Assembly: GCF_016907675.1 (NCBI RefSeq)
Contig: NZ_JAFBCJ010000001.1
Coordinates: 3,472,001-3,536,000, forward strand
Length of the DNA: 64,000 bases
Source: Geodermatophilus bullaregiensis
GTDB taxonomy: Bacteria > Actinomycetota > Actinomycetes > Mycobacteriales > Geodermatophilaceae
Reading direction: 5' to 3'
In this document: piece after piece, positions 8,354 to 16,744 of the stretch
How the letters are laid out: every line of letters begins with the position of its first letter
Numbering within the stretch: the first letter of the stretch is position 1
The notes under the pieces: model-generated
What the model was told of the DNA's origin: nothing
The model's input: the letters and a program-made list of their open reading frames with translations, nothing else
Databases searched by the model: none
Made by a program: the position numbers and the translations under genes

Positions 8354-8638
8354 TCAGCGCTCCTCGCGGGCCGGGAAGGGCACGACCGACGCGCGGGGCG
8401 CGTCGTCGGCCGGCTGGGCGGGGGTGCGGTAGGTGCCGCGGTCCATCGCGTAGGCGGTGGCGAGGATGCTCGCGCGGTACTCGCGGATCTCGTCGAGGAC
8501 GTCGTCGACGTGCTCGGAGACGATGTACTTGGTGCCGTCGACGAGGAACAGCACGGTGTCGGGGTGACCCTCGACCCGCTCGATGAGGTCGGGGTTGAGC
8601 GCGAAGTGCTCCCCGTTCAGGCGCGTCACACGGATCAC
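8354..8638 (-). CDS. flbD: FlbD family flagellar protein (SwrD-like)
   Basis: A 94-residue protein whose first 65 residues match the small FlbD family of Gram-positive bacteria: VIRVTRLNGEHFALNPDLIERVE, then DTVLFLVDGTKYIV and EIREYRASIL. In Bacillus subtilis the homologue SwrD increases flagellar power via the stator genes. The C-terminal 30 residues are a Pro/Ala-rich extension. The start is GTG at 8638. It heads the mot operon, immediately before motA, and a sigma-28-like promoter lies about 70 nt upstream. Confidence 0.9.
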   Translation of the reverse strand: MIRVTRLNGEHFALNPDLIERVEGHPDTVLFLVDGTKYIVSEHVDDVLDEIREYRASILATAYAMDRGTYRTPAQPADDAPRASVVPFPAREER

Positions 8639-8703
8639 GGGTCGGTCCTCTGGCTCGGTGGGGCGGGAGGCGGCCGCGGTGGGTGCGGTGCCGGTCGCAG
8701 AGA

Positions 8704-8732
8704 CCATCGGTCCTGCGCGCGCGCTGCTTGAG
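8704..8732 (-). promoter_or_regulatory. Sigma-28-like promoter of flbD-motA-motB
   Basis: Read on the minus strand the sequence is CTCAAG-N15-ACCGATGG. This matches the layout of the fliC promoter in this window (CTCAAG-N15-GCCGTAAC) and the known sigma-28 -10 element GCCGATAA. Predicted start of transcription about 8696, giving a leader of roughly 58 nt before the flbD GTG. Confidence 0.6.
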
Positions 8733-8888
8733 CCGAACCGCCCCCGCCGCATCCCCCGCGCGGGTGACCGGGCACCGCGTTCCCGCACGTCACACGCGTC
8801 CCGGGCCGCCGCTCGCGCGCGAGGAGCGGACCGAGGGACGACGCGACGCGGCCCGGTACCCCGGGGGAGCGGGTGCCGGGCCGGTGAC

Positions 8889-8926
8889 GGCCCCCTCGCG
8901 GGGGGCCCGCGCCGAGCGGAGCGCGG
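8889..8926 (-). terminator. Double hairpin after flgE
   Basis: Two adjacent stems, GGCCCCC-TCGC-GGGGGCC and CCGCGCC-GAGCGG-AGCGCGG (imperfect), lie 24-61 nt beyond the flgE stop and upstream of the flbD promoter. They probably end the flgB-flgE transcript. The 8639-8949 gap otherwise contains only the flbD promoter and GC-rich sequence with no gene. Confidence 0.45.
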
Positions 8927-8949
8927 CGTGGAGGGCGAGGGGCCCTCGG

Positions 8950-10191
8950 TCAGCGCTTGAGGTTGACCAGGTCCTGCAGGATCTCGTCGGAGCTTGTGAT
9001 GACGCGGCTGTTGGCCTGGAAGCCGCGCTGGGCGACGATCAGGCCGGTGAACTCCTCGGCGAGGTCGACGTTGGACATCTCCAGCGCGCCCGCGGTCAGC
9101 GAGCCGCGGCCACCGCTGCCGGCCTCGCCGATGACCGGCTGACCGGAGTTGTCGCCCACCCGGAAGCTGGTGTTCCCGGCCTTGGACAGGCCGCTGGGGT
9201 TGGCGAAGGTGGCCAGCGCCAGCTTGCCGATCGGCTCGCGCAGGCTGTTGGAGTAGACGCCCATGATCGTGCCGTCGCCGCTCAGCGAGATCGACTGCAG
9301 CGTGCCCATGGCGTTGCCGTCGACGTCGTCCGGGGTCAGCGACGTCTTGCCGCCGAACTCGGTCATCCCGTTGAGGTCGACGGCGATGCCACCGCCGGGC
9401 CAGTTGGCGCCGGCGACCGGGACGGTGAACGCGGTGCCGGTCAGCGGCAGGCCGGTCGACGGGTCGAAGGACATGCGCTGGGCGCCGCCGATGGGCACGC
9501 CGCCCTCGCTGGCGGCCACGTCCCACTGGTTGGCGCCGGCCTTGGTGAAGGTCAGGGCGATCTGGTGGGCGGTGCCCAGCGAGTCGTAGGCGGTGATCTG
9601 CGTCTGCACCGCGGTGGCCGCGACCGGCGGGGTGGCGAGGGGGTCGGCGGCCGTCGACGCCGTCGACAGGTTGCCGACGACCGTCCCCTCGCGGGTCCGC
9701 GTCGGGGCCATGACCTGGCCGAAGGGGATCGTCAGCGGGCCGATCGCGCCGTTGGTGGAGACGACGCCGTCCTGGGCCATCCAACCCTGCAGCTGGGCGC
9801 CGTCGGGCGTGACCAGGTTGCCGAGGCCGTCGTAGTCGAAGGACCCCGCGCGGGTGTACAGCGACTCGTTGCCCGACCGGGTCACGAAGAACCCGTCGCC
9901 GCTGATCATGAAGTCGGTCGAGCGGCCGGTGTTCTGCGTGGAGCCCTGGCCGAAGTTGGTCGTGATGCCGGCGACCTTGACGCCGAGACCGACCTGCGCG
10001 GGGTTGGTGCCGCCGGTCTGGTCGGTCGGTGCCGAGCCGTTGCGGATGACCTGGGACAGGGTGTCCTCGAAGACGGTCTGGCTCGACTTGTAGCCGACCG
10101 TGTTGACGTTGGCGATGTTGTTGCCGGTGACGTCGAGCTTGGTCTGGTGGGCGCGCAGGCCGGAGATGGCCGAGAACATCGATCGGAGCAC
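8950..10191 (-). CDS. flgE: FlgE, flagellar hook protein
   Basis: FlgE (413 residues) polymerises into the hook. The N-terminus LRSMFSAISGLRAHQTKLDVTGNNIANVNTVGYK is the standard rod/hook helix. A FlgE-type insertion follows (FMISGDGFFVTR, residues near 90), then hook domains, and the C-terminal LSNVDLAEEFTGLIVAQRGFQANSRVI helix is intact. Start is GTG at 10191, giving the usual MLRS start; an ATG four codons later is possible. It is the last gene of the flgB-flgE series and is separated from flgD by a nested palindrome. Confidence 0.97.
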   Translation of the reverse strand: MLRSMFSAISGLRAHQTKLDVTGNNIANVNTVGYKSSQTVFEDTLSQVIRNGSAPTDQTGGTNPAQVGLGVKVAGITTNFGQGSTQNTGRSTDFMISGDGFFVTRSGNESLYTRAGSFDYDGLGNLVTPDGAQLQGWMAQDGVVSTNGAIGPLTIPFGQVMAPTRTREGTVVGNLSTASTAADPLATPPVAATAVQTQITAYDSLGTAHQIALTFTKAGANQWDVAASEGGVPIGGAQRMSFDPSTGLPLTGTAFTVPVAGANWPGGGIAVDLNGMTEFGGKTSLTPDDVDGNAMGTLQSISLSGDGTIMGVYSNSLREPIGKLALATFANPSGLSKAGNTSFRVGDNSGQPVIGEAGSGGRGSLTAGALEMSNVDLAEEFTGLIVAQRGFQANSRVITSSDEILQDLVNLKR

Positions 10192-10230
10192 GGGGGAGGC
10201 CTTTCAGGAGGAGGTCAGAGGTCGGTGGTG

Positions 10231-10289
10231 GCCCCCCTGCAGGGCCCCACCGCGAGCTCGCGAGCTGCGGGTGGCAGGGGGGTCCTTCG
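10231..10289. repeat. Dispersed nested palindrome between flgD and flgE
   Basis: On the minus strand it begins GAAGGACCCCCCTGCCACCC right after the flgD TAG, passes a CTCGCGAG core, and ends GGGGCCCTGCAGGGGGGC, so both arms pair over most of about 55 nt. It belongs to the family also seen at 15598, 27711, 28776, 28840, 31305, 36622, 38582 and 47204. Confidence 0.7.
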
Positions 10290-10709
10290 CTATGCCGGCA
10301 GCGAGATCTCGGTCAGGCGGCCGAGGGACACCTCGGTGCCCGCGACGACCGCGGTGGGCTCGTCGCCGCTGAAGCGGACGGAGGAGACCGACCCGGTCTG
10401 GGTGGTGCCGTCCTCGGCGGTCCAGCTGACGGTGTGGCCGACCAGCGCCCCCGCGGACAGGGAGCGCTGCAGGGACAGCAGCGAGGCGTTCTGCGAGGCG
10501 ATCTCCTCGAGCTTCTCGACCTGCGTGAACGTCGCCGTCTGCGACATGAACTCGGTCGTGCTCGTGGGGTTGCCCGGGTCCTGGTAGCGCATCTGGGCGA
10601 CCAGGAGCTGCAGGAACGTGTCCTTGCCCATCTGGTCGCTGCGGTCCACCGAGGTCGTGGCGGTGTACGAGGCCGGGGTGCTGCCCACACCGCCCACGGG
10701 GTCGGTCAT
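10290..10709 (-). CDS. flgD: FlgD, flagellar hook-capping protein
   Basis: This 139-residue protein has the conserved FlgD N-terminal scaffold QMGKDTFLQLLVAQMRYQDPGNPTSTTEFMSQTATFTQVEKLEEI, then a short C-terminal domain. FlgD caps the growing hook and is exported before FlgE. It is shorter than Gram-negative FlgD (about 230), lacking the C-terminal immunoglobulin-like domains, as in many Gram-positive versions. ATG start at 10709. It lies 12 nt after fliK and just before flgE. Confidence 0.95.
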   Translation of the reverse strand: MTDPVGGVGSTPASYTATTSVDRSDQMGKDTFLQLLVAQMRYQDPGNPTSTTEFMSQTATFTQVEKLEEIASQNASLLSLQRSLSAGALVGHTVSWTAEDGTTQTGSVSSVRFSGDEPTAVVAGTEVSLGRLTEISLPA

Positions 10710-10721
10710 CGTCGGCTCCTC

Positions 10722-12053
10722 TCAGGCCCGGACGTCGAGGCCGCTCGACGCGGGGTGGATGGCGGCGGCAGCCGGTCGGCTCCCGTCGGGGTCGGTGCCG
10801 CGCTGCCACGGGCGGGCGCGGTCGTCGGCCTGGCCGCGACCGCCGGAGCGGTCGCCGCCCTGCTGGGCCTGCTGCCAGGCCTGCTGTGCCTGCGACTGTG
10901 CCGAGCCGGCCGGGTCGCGGTCGACCTGCAGCCGCGAGCAGGTCAGGCCGGCGCCCTCCAGGTCGCGGCGCAGGTCGGGCAGGGCGTCGAGCAGCGCGGC
11001 CCGGCCGTGCTCGGAGGCGCCGCGCAGGGAGAGGTCCAGGGTGCCCGCGGTCACGGTGACCCGGACCTCGACCTGGCCGAGCGTCTCGGGCGTGAGCACC
11101 AGCGTCATCGTGTGGGTGCCGTCGGGACCGGAGGCCAGCGTGGCGACGGCGGGGGCGACCTGGCCGGCGACCGGCGGGGCGGGGGTGTCGGTCGCCGCCG
11201 GGACGGCCGGGGTCGTGGCGACCGGTGCCGTCGGGGCGGGGGCGGCACCCGCGGCGGGAGCCGTGGGGACGGCGGCCGGGGAGTCGCCCGGGCGGTCCTG
11301 CGGGTCGCCGGTGCCCGGCTGCGCGCCCCCGCCGGCCGCCCCGGCGGGGACCGGTGCCGCGGCGGTCGCGCCGACGGGCGACGGCGCGGAGGTGCCCGGC
11401 CCGGGGTCGGCGGGGGCGGTGGCGGGAGCGGCGGCGGGGGCGGGGCCCGCGGCGACGACGACCAGGACCTCGGGCAGCGCGGCCGCGGGCGTGGTGGGTG
11501 CCGGGGCGGCCGCTGCCGGCGCGGCGGACGGGACGCCGGTGGCGGGGACCGCGCCGGCCGGGTCGGCGGGGAGGGGCAGACCGGTCGCGGGCGTGCCGGG
11601 GGTGGCCGGTGCGGCCCCGGGGAGGGCTCCCGCGAGGGGCTCGGCGCCGGCGAGGCCGCGCGGCAGGCCGGCGGCGACGCCGGGGACGGCCACCTCGCCG
11701 GCGGCCACGGCGCCGTGCGCGGCGGTCGACCCCGGGCCGTTCCCGTGCGGGACCGGGGTGCCCAGGACCAGCGCGAGCGCCCACCCGGCGGGCAGGCCGG
11801 CGACCGGCGTCCCGTCCGCGGGGGCGTCGGGCACGTCGCCGGGGACCTCGGGACGTGCGGGCGCGACCTCGTCGTCGGCCGGGACGTCGTCGTCGGCCGC
11901 GGCCCGGCCGGTGCCGGCGTCGGCGGAGGTGCTGTCGGCCACCGCGGTGTCGAGCGCGGAGGCGAAGCCGGCGGCCGAGCCGGGGTCGGCGGCGGGCGGG
12001 GCCGCCGCGGGGGCGGGGGCGGGGAGGACGGCGGTCAGGGCTGGAGCTGTCAT
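10722..12053 (-). CDS. fliK: FliK, flagellar hook-length control protein
   Basis: The 443-residue protein is overwhelmingly Ala/Pro/Gly/Val in its first 310 residues, the flexible ruler region. It ends in a Flg_hook domain ([21 protein letters not shown], then [16 protein letters not shown]), which interacts with FlhB to switch export specificity. A Gln/Arg-rich tail follows. The ATG overlaps the stop of the upstream transglycosylase gene by 4 nt. Identification rests on the C-terminal domain and position before flgD. Confidence 0.92.
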   Translation of the reverse strand: MTAPALTAVLPAPAPAAAPPAADPGSAAGFASALDTAVADSTSADAGTGRAAADDDVPADDEVAPARPEVPGDVPDAPADGTPVAGLPAGWALALVLGTPVPHGNGPGSTAAHGAVAAGEVAVPGVAAGLPRGLAGAEPLAGALPGAAPATPGTPATGLPLPADPAGAVPATGVPSAAPAAAAPAPTTPAAALPEVLVVVAAGPAPAAAPATAPADPGPGTSAPSPVGATAAAPVPAGAAGGGAQPGTGDPQDRPGDSPAAVPTAPAAGAAPAPTAPVATTPAVPAATDTPAPPVAGQVAPAVATLASGPDGTHTMTLVLTPETLGQVEVRVTVTAGTLDLSLRGASEHGRAALLDALPDLRRDLEGAGLTCSRLQVDRDPAGSAQSQAQQAWQQAQQGGDRSGGRGQADDRARPWQRGTDPDGSRPAAAAIHPASSGLDVRA

Positions 12054-13039
12054 GAGTACGCCTCCGCGGCGCTGGTGACCTTCCGGACGTAGGACTGGGT
12101 CTCGGCGTAGGGCGGGATACCGCCGGCGCGCGCCACCGCGCTCGGCCCGGCGTTGTAGGCGGCCAGCGCCAGGTCGGTGGAGCCGAAGCGGTCGGTGAGC
12201 TGGCGCAGGTAGCGGGCCGCGCCGTCGACCGCCGACGCCGGGTCGGAGGGGTCGACGCCGAGGCCGCGGGCTGTGGCCGGCATGAACTGCATGAGGCCGG
12301 TGGCCCCCGCGGAGGAGACGGCGGAGGAGTCGAAGCCGGACTCGACCTTCGCCACGGCGGCCAGCAGCGCCGGGTCGACGCCGTGCCGCGCGCCGGCGGC
12401 GGCGAACAGGTCGGCGTAGGGGACGCCGGCCAGGCCCGACCCGGTGCCGGTCGCCGCGAGGGCCGGCGCGGGGCCCGACGCGGCGGCGGCCGGCGGCAGC
12501 ACCCGGCGGATGAGCGCCGGGTCGCCGACGTCCTGGATCCTGACCTTCTCGCCCGCCTGCGGGGCGGCGATCATCTTGCCGTCGCCGACGTAGATGCCGA
12601 CGTGGTCGATGCCCGGGCGTGACGAGGAGTTGTCGAAGAAGACGAGGTCGCCGGGGCGCGCCTCGTCGAGGCTCGCGACCGGCGTGCCGGCGGTCGCCTG
12701 CTGCGAGCTGGTGCGCGGCAGGTCGATGCCGAGGTCGGCGAAGACCCGCTGCACCAGGCCGGAGCAGTCCAGCCCGACCGAGGGGTCGGTGCCGCCCCAG
12801 GCGTAGGGGACGCCGAGGTACTGCGACGCCGCCGCGACGACCTGCGACTCGAGGTCGCTGCTCCCCGGCGCCGCGGTCGCGGCGGTGGCCGACGTGCCGG
12901 TGAGGCCGGCGGCCGCGGCCGCGCTCGACCACGCCGACGACGTGGCGGCCGACGTCGAGGTCGACGACGCCGAGGCGAAGGTCAGGATCCGGTTCTGGAT
13001 CTCGGCGATGCGGCTGTGCACCGCGGTCAGGCCCTCCAC
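12050..13039 (-). CDS. Bifunctional NlpC/P60 endopeptidase and SLT lytic transglycosylase
   Basis: The protein has 329 residues. The first 60 are a low-complexity helix-rich start without an evident signal peptide. An NlpC/P60 domain follows (about 63-185) with LDCSGLV (Cys92) and DHVGIYVG (His146). A goose-lysozyme-type SLT domain occupies about 205-329, with KVESGF (catalytic Glu233), [10 protein letters not shown] and AYNAGPSAV. Together these would cut peptide stems and glycan strands. It sits between fliJ and fliK, overlapping both, so it is probably exported by the flagellar apparatus to open the wall for the rod, a job done by FlgJ elsewhere. The GTG at 13039 is preceded by GAGGAGGAG. 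The export route is inference. Confidence 0.9.
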   Translation of the reverse strand: MEGLTAVHSRIAEIQNRILTFASASSTSTSAATSSAWSSAAAAAGLTGTSATAATAAPGSSDLESQVVAAASQYLGVPYAWGGTDPSVGLDCSGLVQRVFADLGIDLPRTSSQQATAGTPVASLDEARPGDLVFFDNSSSRPGIDHVGIYVGDGKMIAAPQAGEKVRIQDVGDPALIRRVLPPAAAASGPAPALAATGTGSGLAGVPYADLFAAAGARHGVDPALLAAVAKVESGFDSSAVSSAGATGLMQFMPATARGLGVDPSDPASAVDGAARYLRQLTDRFGSTDLALAAYNAGPSAVARAGGIPPYAETQSYVRKVTSAAEAYS

Positions 13040-13491
13040 GGCTCCTCCTCTCCCTCGTTCCCCGCGGCGCGCACCGCGTGCCGGCGCGTCACCAGGTCGT
13101 CGACGGCCCGCTCCTCCGCGGCGGCCTCGGCGGTCCGCAGCGCCAGGAGGTGCCGCTCGCGCAGCTTCTCCAGCGCCTTGGTCTCCTGGGCGGCGGCAGT
13201 CCACCGCGCGCGGAGCAGTCCGGCGTGCTCGGCCGAGGCCTGCGCCGTCGCCCGTGCAGCTGTCACATCGGCAGCCGCGGCGCCCGATGCGACCATCGCG
13301 GCGAGGAAGACGTGCGCGGGCGCCGACGGCGGGGGCAGCCGGGTGGCCAGTGCGGCGGCCTGCTCGTCGGCGCGGCGGTGCGCCTCCCGTGCCGCGGCGT
13401 CGGCCTCGGCGGCGGCCTGGGAGGCGGCCTGCTCGGCCGCGCGGCGGATCCGCAGCACCGGCTCGAGCCGGAAGGCGGCCCGCTTGCCCAC
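13027..13491 (-). CDS. fliJ: FliJ, flagellar export chaperone
   Basis: This 154-residue protein is nearly all helix with heptad spacing, the expected antiparallel coiled coil of FliJ. It begins [18 protein letters not shown] and ends [29 protein letters not shown], similar to the FliJ pattern of a C-terminal ExKxLDE-like segment. FliJ acts as the stalk of the FliH-FliI ATPase. GTG start directly after fliI (2 nt gap); its end overlaps the transglycosylase gene by 13 nt. Confidence 0.85.
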   Translation of the reverse strand: MGKRAAFRLEPVLRIRRAAEQAASQAAAEADAAAREAHRRADEQAAALATRLPPPSAPAHVFLAAMVASGAAAADVTAARATAQASAEHAGLLRARWTAAAQETKALEKLRERHLLALRTAEAAAEERAVDDLVTRRHAVRAAGNEGEEEPWRA

Positions 13492-13492
13492 G

Positions 13493-14800
13493 TCAGCCCG
13501 CCGTCACGAGCCGGTGCAGCATCGACCACGCGTCGTCGGGGGCGGTCGTGTCGTCCAGCGGCTGGCGCAGGAAGGCGTCCAGCGCCGGGGAGAGCACCCG
13601 GGCGCGGTCGACCAGCGGGTCGCTGCCCGGCTGGTAGGCGCCGATCTCCACCAGCTCCTTGACGTCGCGCAGCGCGCCGAGCAGTCGGCGGGCCTCGCGG
13701 GCGTCGGCCATGCGGGCCGGCGTCGTCACCGCCCCGGCGACGCGGGAGATCGACTCCAGGACGTCGATGGCCGGGAAGTGGCCGGTGGTGGCGAGCCTGC
13801 GGGTGAGCACCACGTGCCCGTCGAGGATCGAGCGGGCGGTGTCGGCGATCGGCTCGTTGTGGTCGTCGCCCTCGACCAGCACGGTGTAGAGGCCGGTGAT
13901 CGACCCGGTCGCGCCGGGGCCGGCCTTCTCCAGCAGCTTGGGCATCATCGCGAAGACGCTCGGCGGGTAGCCCCGGGTGGCGGGCGGCTCGCCGGCCGAG
14001 AGGCCGACCTCGCGCTGGGCCATCGCGGTGCGGGTGATCGAGTCCATGAGCAGCAGCACGTCGCGGCCCTGGTCGCGGAAGCCCTCGGCGATGCGGGTGG
14101 CCACGAACGCGGCCTTGAGCCGCACCAGCGGCGGCTCGTCGGAGGTGGCGACGACGACGACGGTGCGGGCCATGCCCTCGGCGCCGAGGTTCTCCTCGAG
14201 GAACTCCTTGACCTCGCGGCCGCGCTCGCCGATCAGCCCGATGACGCGGACGTCGGCCTCGGTGCCGCGGGTGATCTGCGCGAGCAGGGTGGACTTGCCG
14301 ACGCCGGAGCCGGCGAAGATGCCCAGCCGCTGCCCCTTGCCGACCGGCACGAGGGTGTCCAGCGCGCGGACGCCGACCGGCAGCGGCTCCTCGACCCGGC
14401 GGCGCGACAGCGCGTGCGGCGTCTCGCTGGCCAGGTCCACCCAGTCGACGCCCGCGCCGAGCGGGCCGTGCCCGTCCACGGGCCGCCCCAGGCCGTCGAG
14501 CACCCGGCCGAGCAGCGCCTCGCCGACCGGCACCTGCAGCGGCATGCCGGTGTTGCGGACCGGCGCCCCGGCGTGGACGCCGCCGAGCTCGCCCAGCGGC
14601 ATGCAGGTGAGCCGGTCGCGGGAGACGGCGACGACCTCGGCCATCAGCCCGCGCGGGCCGGGGTCGACCTCGACCAGGTCGCCGACCGCGGCGACGACGC
14701 CCTCCACGGTGAGGGTCAGGCCCATGGCGCCGACGACGGAGCCGGTGAGCTCGGGGCGCGCGGCGAGACGGGCCCGGGCGAGGACGGCGGCGGCGCTCAC
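13493..14800 (-). CDS. fliI: FliI, flagellum-specific ATPase
   Basis: FliI (435 residues) is the F1-beta-like ATPase energising export. The Walker A motif GSGVGKST lies at 164-171, Walker B at VLLLMDSITR, and the P-loop family stretch LIGERGREVKEF follows. The N-terminal beta-barrel region (about 20-85) and C-terminal helical domain are present, giving normal family length. GTG start overlaps the fliH stop (GTGA); fliJ follows after 2 nt. Confidence 0.98.
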   Translation of the reverse strand: MSAAAVLARARLAARPELTGSVVGAMGLTLTVEGVVAAVGDLVEVDPGPRGLMAEVVAVSRDRLTCMPLGELGGVHAGAPVRNTGMPLQVPVGEALLGRVLDGLGRPVDGHGPLGAGVDWVDLASETPHALSRRRVEEPLPVGVRALDTLVPVGKGQRLGIFAGSGVGKSTLLAQITRGTEADVRVIGLIGERGREVKEFLEENLGAEGMARTVVVVATSDEPPLVRLKAAFVATRIAEGFRDQGRDVLLLMDSITRTAMAQREVGLSAGEPPATRGYPPSVFAMMPKLLEKAGPGATGSITGLYTVLVEGDDHNEPIADTARSILDGHVVLTRRLATTGHFPAIDVLESISRVAGAVTTPARMADAREARRLLGALRDVKELVEIGAYQPGSDPLVDRARVLSPALDAFLRQPLDDTTAPDDAWSMLHRLVTAG

Positions 14801-15588
14801 GCCGACAGCACCGCCCGGACCCGCGCCAGCGCCGTCGACAGCTGCGCGTCGACCCGGCGCGGACCGGACTCGGCGATCGCGCCGGCCCGCTCGACGGTCC
14901 CGTCGCCGACCACGGTGACCGTGGGCGGCAGCGCGGCCAGCGCCGAAGGCGGCACCTCGGCGAGGTCGTCGGGGTGCAGCCGCACGACCGCCGGCGCGTC
15001 GGACGGCACCAGCGTCAGCGCGCGGCGGATGGCGTCGACCCCGGCGGTGGTGGTGGCCGACAGCTCCCGGCCGAGGAGGTCCTCGACCAGCGTGAGCACG
15101 CCGTCGAGGACGGTGTCGCGCACGTCGTCGGCGGTCGGCACGGCGGCGGCCTCCAGGGCGGCGACGGCGGCGCCGAGCGCCGCGGTCGCCGAGGCCATCC
15201 GCCGCTCCCAGCGAGCCTGCACGTCGGCCAGCCGGGCCGCCGCGGCGGCCTCGGCCTCGGCGACCACCTGGCCGGCGACCGCGATGCCCTCGGCGTGGCC
15301 GGCCGAGAAGCCCTCGCCGTGCGCGAACTCGCGCAGCCGGGTCAGCTCCTCGGCGTAGACGTCGCCGAGCCGCAGCACGCCGCGGCCGTTGGGCACCGGG
15401 AGGTCGGCGGCGCGGCGGGTGGTGGCGCGCCGCTCGACGACCTCGGGGGCGGTGGCCACCACGGGGGACGGGCCGGCCGGCTGCGGCGCGGGCCGCGGCG
15501 CCGCCGGCACCGTCGTCCCCGGGACCGAGCGGTAGGGCGCTGCCGCGCTGGCCGAGGCCCCGCGCAGCAGCACGGTGTCCCGGCCCAT
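14797..15588 (-). CDS. fliH: FliH, flagellar assembly protein (ATPase regulator)
   Basis: From the ATG at 15588 the product has 263 residues. A Pro/Ala-rich start leads to LRLGDVYAEELTRLREFAHGEGFSAGHAEG, then an Ala-rich coiled coil and a FliH/HrpE-type C-terminal domain with LVEDLLGRELSATTTAG and VRLHPDDLAEV. FliH binds FliI and restrains its ATPase. An earlier in-frame ATG at 15681 would add 31 residues, but those codons lie on a dispersed nested palindrome, so I prefer 15588. It lies between fliG and fliI, overlapping fliI. Confidence 0.88.
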   Translation of the reverse strand: MGRDTVLLRGASASAAAPYRSVPGTTVPAAPRPAPQPAGPSPVVATAPEVVERRATTRRAADLPVPNGRGVLRLGDVYAEELTRLREFAHGEGFSAGHAEGIAVAGQVVAEAEAAAAARLADVQARWERRMASATAALGAAVAALEAAAVPTADDVRDTVLDGVLTLVEDLLGRELSATTTAGVDAIRRALTLVPSDAPAVVRLHPDDLAEVPPSALAALPPTVTVVGDGTVERAGAIAESGPRRVDAQLSTALARVRAVLSA

Positions 15589-15597
15589 CCGGTGAGC

Positions 15598-15664
15598 GGC
15601 CCCGTCCAGGGTCCCGCCGCGAGCGCGCGAGCGGTGGGGGGGACGGGGTCCTTCCTGGGGTCCT
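15598..15664. repeat. Dispersed nested palindrome between fliG and fliH
   Basis: On the minus strand the fliG TGA runs directly into AGGACCCC, then GAAGGACCCCGTCCCCCC, a GCTCGCGCGCTCGC core and CGGGACCCTGGACGGGGC. The arms pair over more than 20 positions. This copy sits inside a long operon, so complete termination here would be costly; partial attenuation or mRNA protection is more plausible. Confidence 0.7.
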
Positions 15665-16744
15665 TCAGGAGACGAACTCATCGTCCCCGCCGCGCGAGAT
15701 GGTCAGCACGCCCTGCTCCTCGAGGGTGCGGATGACCGCGACGACCTTGCCCTGGGCCTCCTCGACCGTGCGGGCGCGGACCGGGCCGAGCAGCTCGATC
15801 TCCTCGGCGAGGTTCTCGGCGGCGCGCTCGGAGAGGTTGCGGACGACCTTGTCCCGGACGTCGGGGCGCACGCCCTTGAGGGCGGTGGCAAGCTCGTTGC
15901 CCGCGACCTCGCGCAGCACCAGCTGCATGGAGCGGTCGTCGATGGTGACGATGTCCTCGAAGACGAACATCTGCGCGCGCACCTGCTCGGCCAGCTCCGG
16001 GTCGGAGCTGTCGAGCCACTCGAGGATCGAGCGCTCGGTCGGCCGCGGCGAGCGGTTGATGATCTCGACGAGGGTCTCCACGCCGCCGACGGTGGACATG
16101 TCCTGGTGGGCGAGCAGCGAGCCCATGCGCCGGCCCAGCTCCTCCTCGACCAGGCGCACCATCTCCGGGGAGGTGCGGTCCATCGTGGCGATCCGGTGGG
16201 CCACCTCGGCCTGCTGCTCGGGGTTGAAGCCGGAGAGCACCTCGGCCGACTGCGCGGCGCTCAGGTGCGCCAGGACCAGCGCGATGACCTGCGGGTGCTC
16301 GTCCTTGAGGAACGTGACCAGCTGGCGGACGTCGGCGTTGCGCAGCGAGGCGAACGGGACCTCGGTGTAGACGACGTTGAGCCGGGCCAGGATGCCCTCG
16401 GCCTTGTCCTCGCCCAGGCCCGCGGCCAGGATCTCGCGGGCGAAGTCCACGCCACCGCGGCCGACGTAGCGCTGCGCGCTCATCATCTGGTGGAACTCGG
16501 TGAGCACGCCGTCGACGTCATCGGGCTCGATGGAGCCGAGCTTCATGATCTCGCGGGTGAGGGCCTCGACCTCGCGGGGCCGCAGCTTGGCCAGCAGGAC
16601 GCCGGCCTCCTCCTTGTTCATCTGCGCGAGGAAGACCGCGGCCTTGCGCAGGCCCGGCAGCTCGGGGCGCGGGGGAGCCGGCGGCAGCGCGGGGAGGTTG
16701 GTCCCGCCCGCGCCCACCAGCTGCTCGACACTGGCCAGCGTCAC
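15665..16744 (-). CDS. fliG: FliG, flagellar motor switch protein
   Basis: FliG (359 residues) couples the MS ring to the C ring and contacts the stator. It has the N-terminal domain (RKAAVFLAQMNKEEAGVLLAKL), the middle domain with HPQVIALVLAHLSAAQSAEVL (the conserved EHPQ motif at about 145), and the C-terminal torque helix with MFVFEDIVTIDDRSMQLVLREV. The charged residues expected in the torque helix appear present. GTG start overlaps fliF; the dispersed palindrome follows the stop. Confidence 0.98.
   Translation of the reverse strand: MTLASVEQLVGAGGTNLPALPPAPPRPELPGLRKAAVFLAQMNKEEAGVLLAKLRPREVEALTREIMKLGSIEPDDVDGVLTEFHQMMSAQRYVGRGGVDFAREILAAGLGEDKAEGILARLNVVYTEVPFASLRNADVRQLVTFLKDEHPQVIALVLAHLSAAQSAEVLSGFNPEQQAEVAHRIATMDRTSPEMVRLVEEELGRRMGSLLAHQDMSTVGGVETLVEIINRSPRPTERSILEWLDSSDPELAEQVRAQMFVFEDIVTIDDRSMQLVLREVAGNELATALKGVRPDVRDKVVRNLSERAAENLAEEIELLGPVRARTVEEAQGKVVAVIRTLEEQGVLTISRGGDDEFVS

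Noticed and set aside
15589-15681. A 31-residue longer FliH start
   Set aside because: The added codons translate the dispersed palindrome; the element elsewhere is intergenic, so the start at 15588 is preferred.
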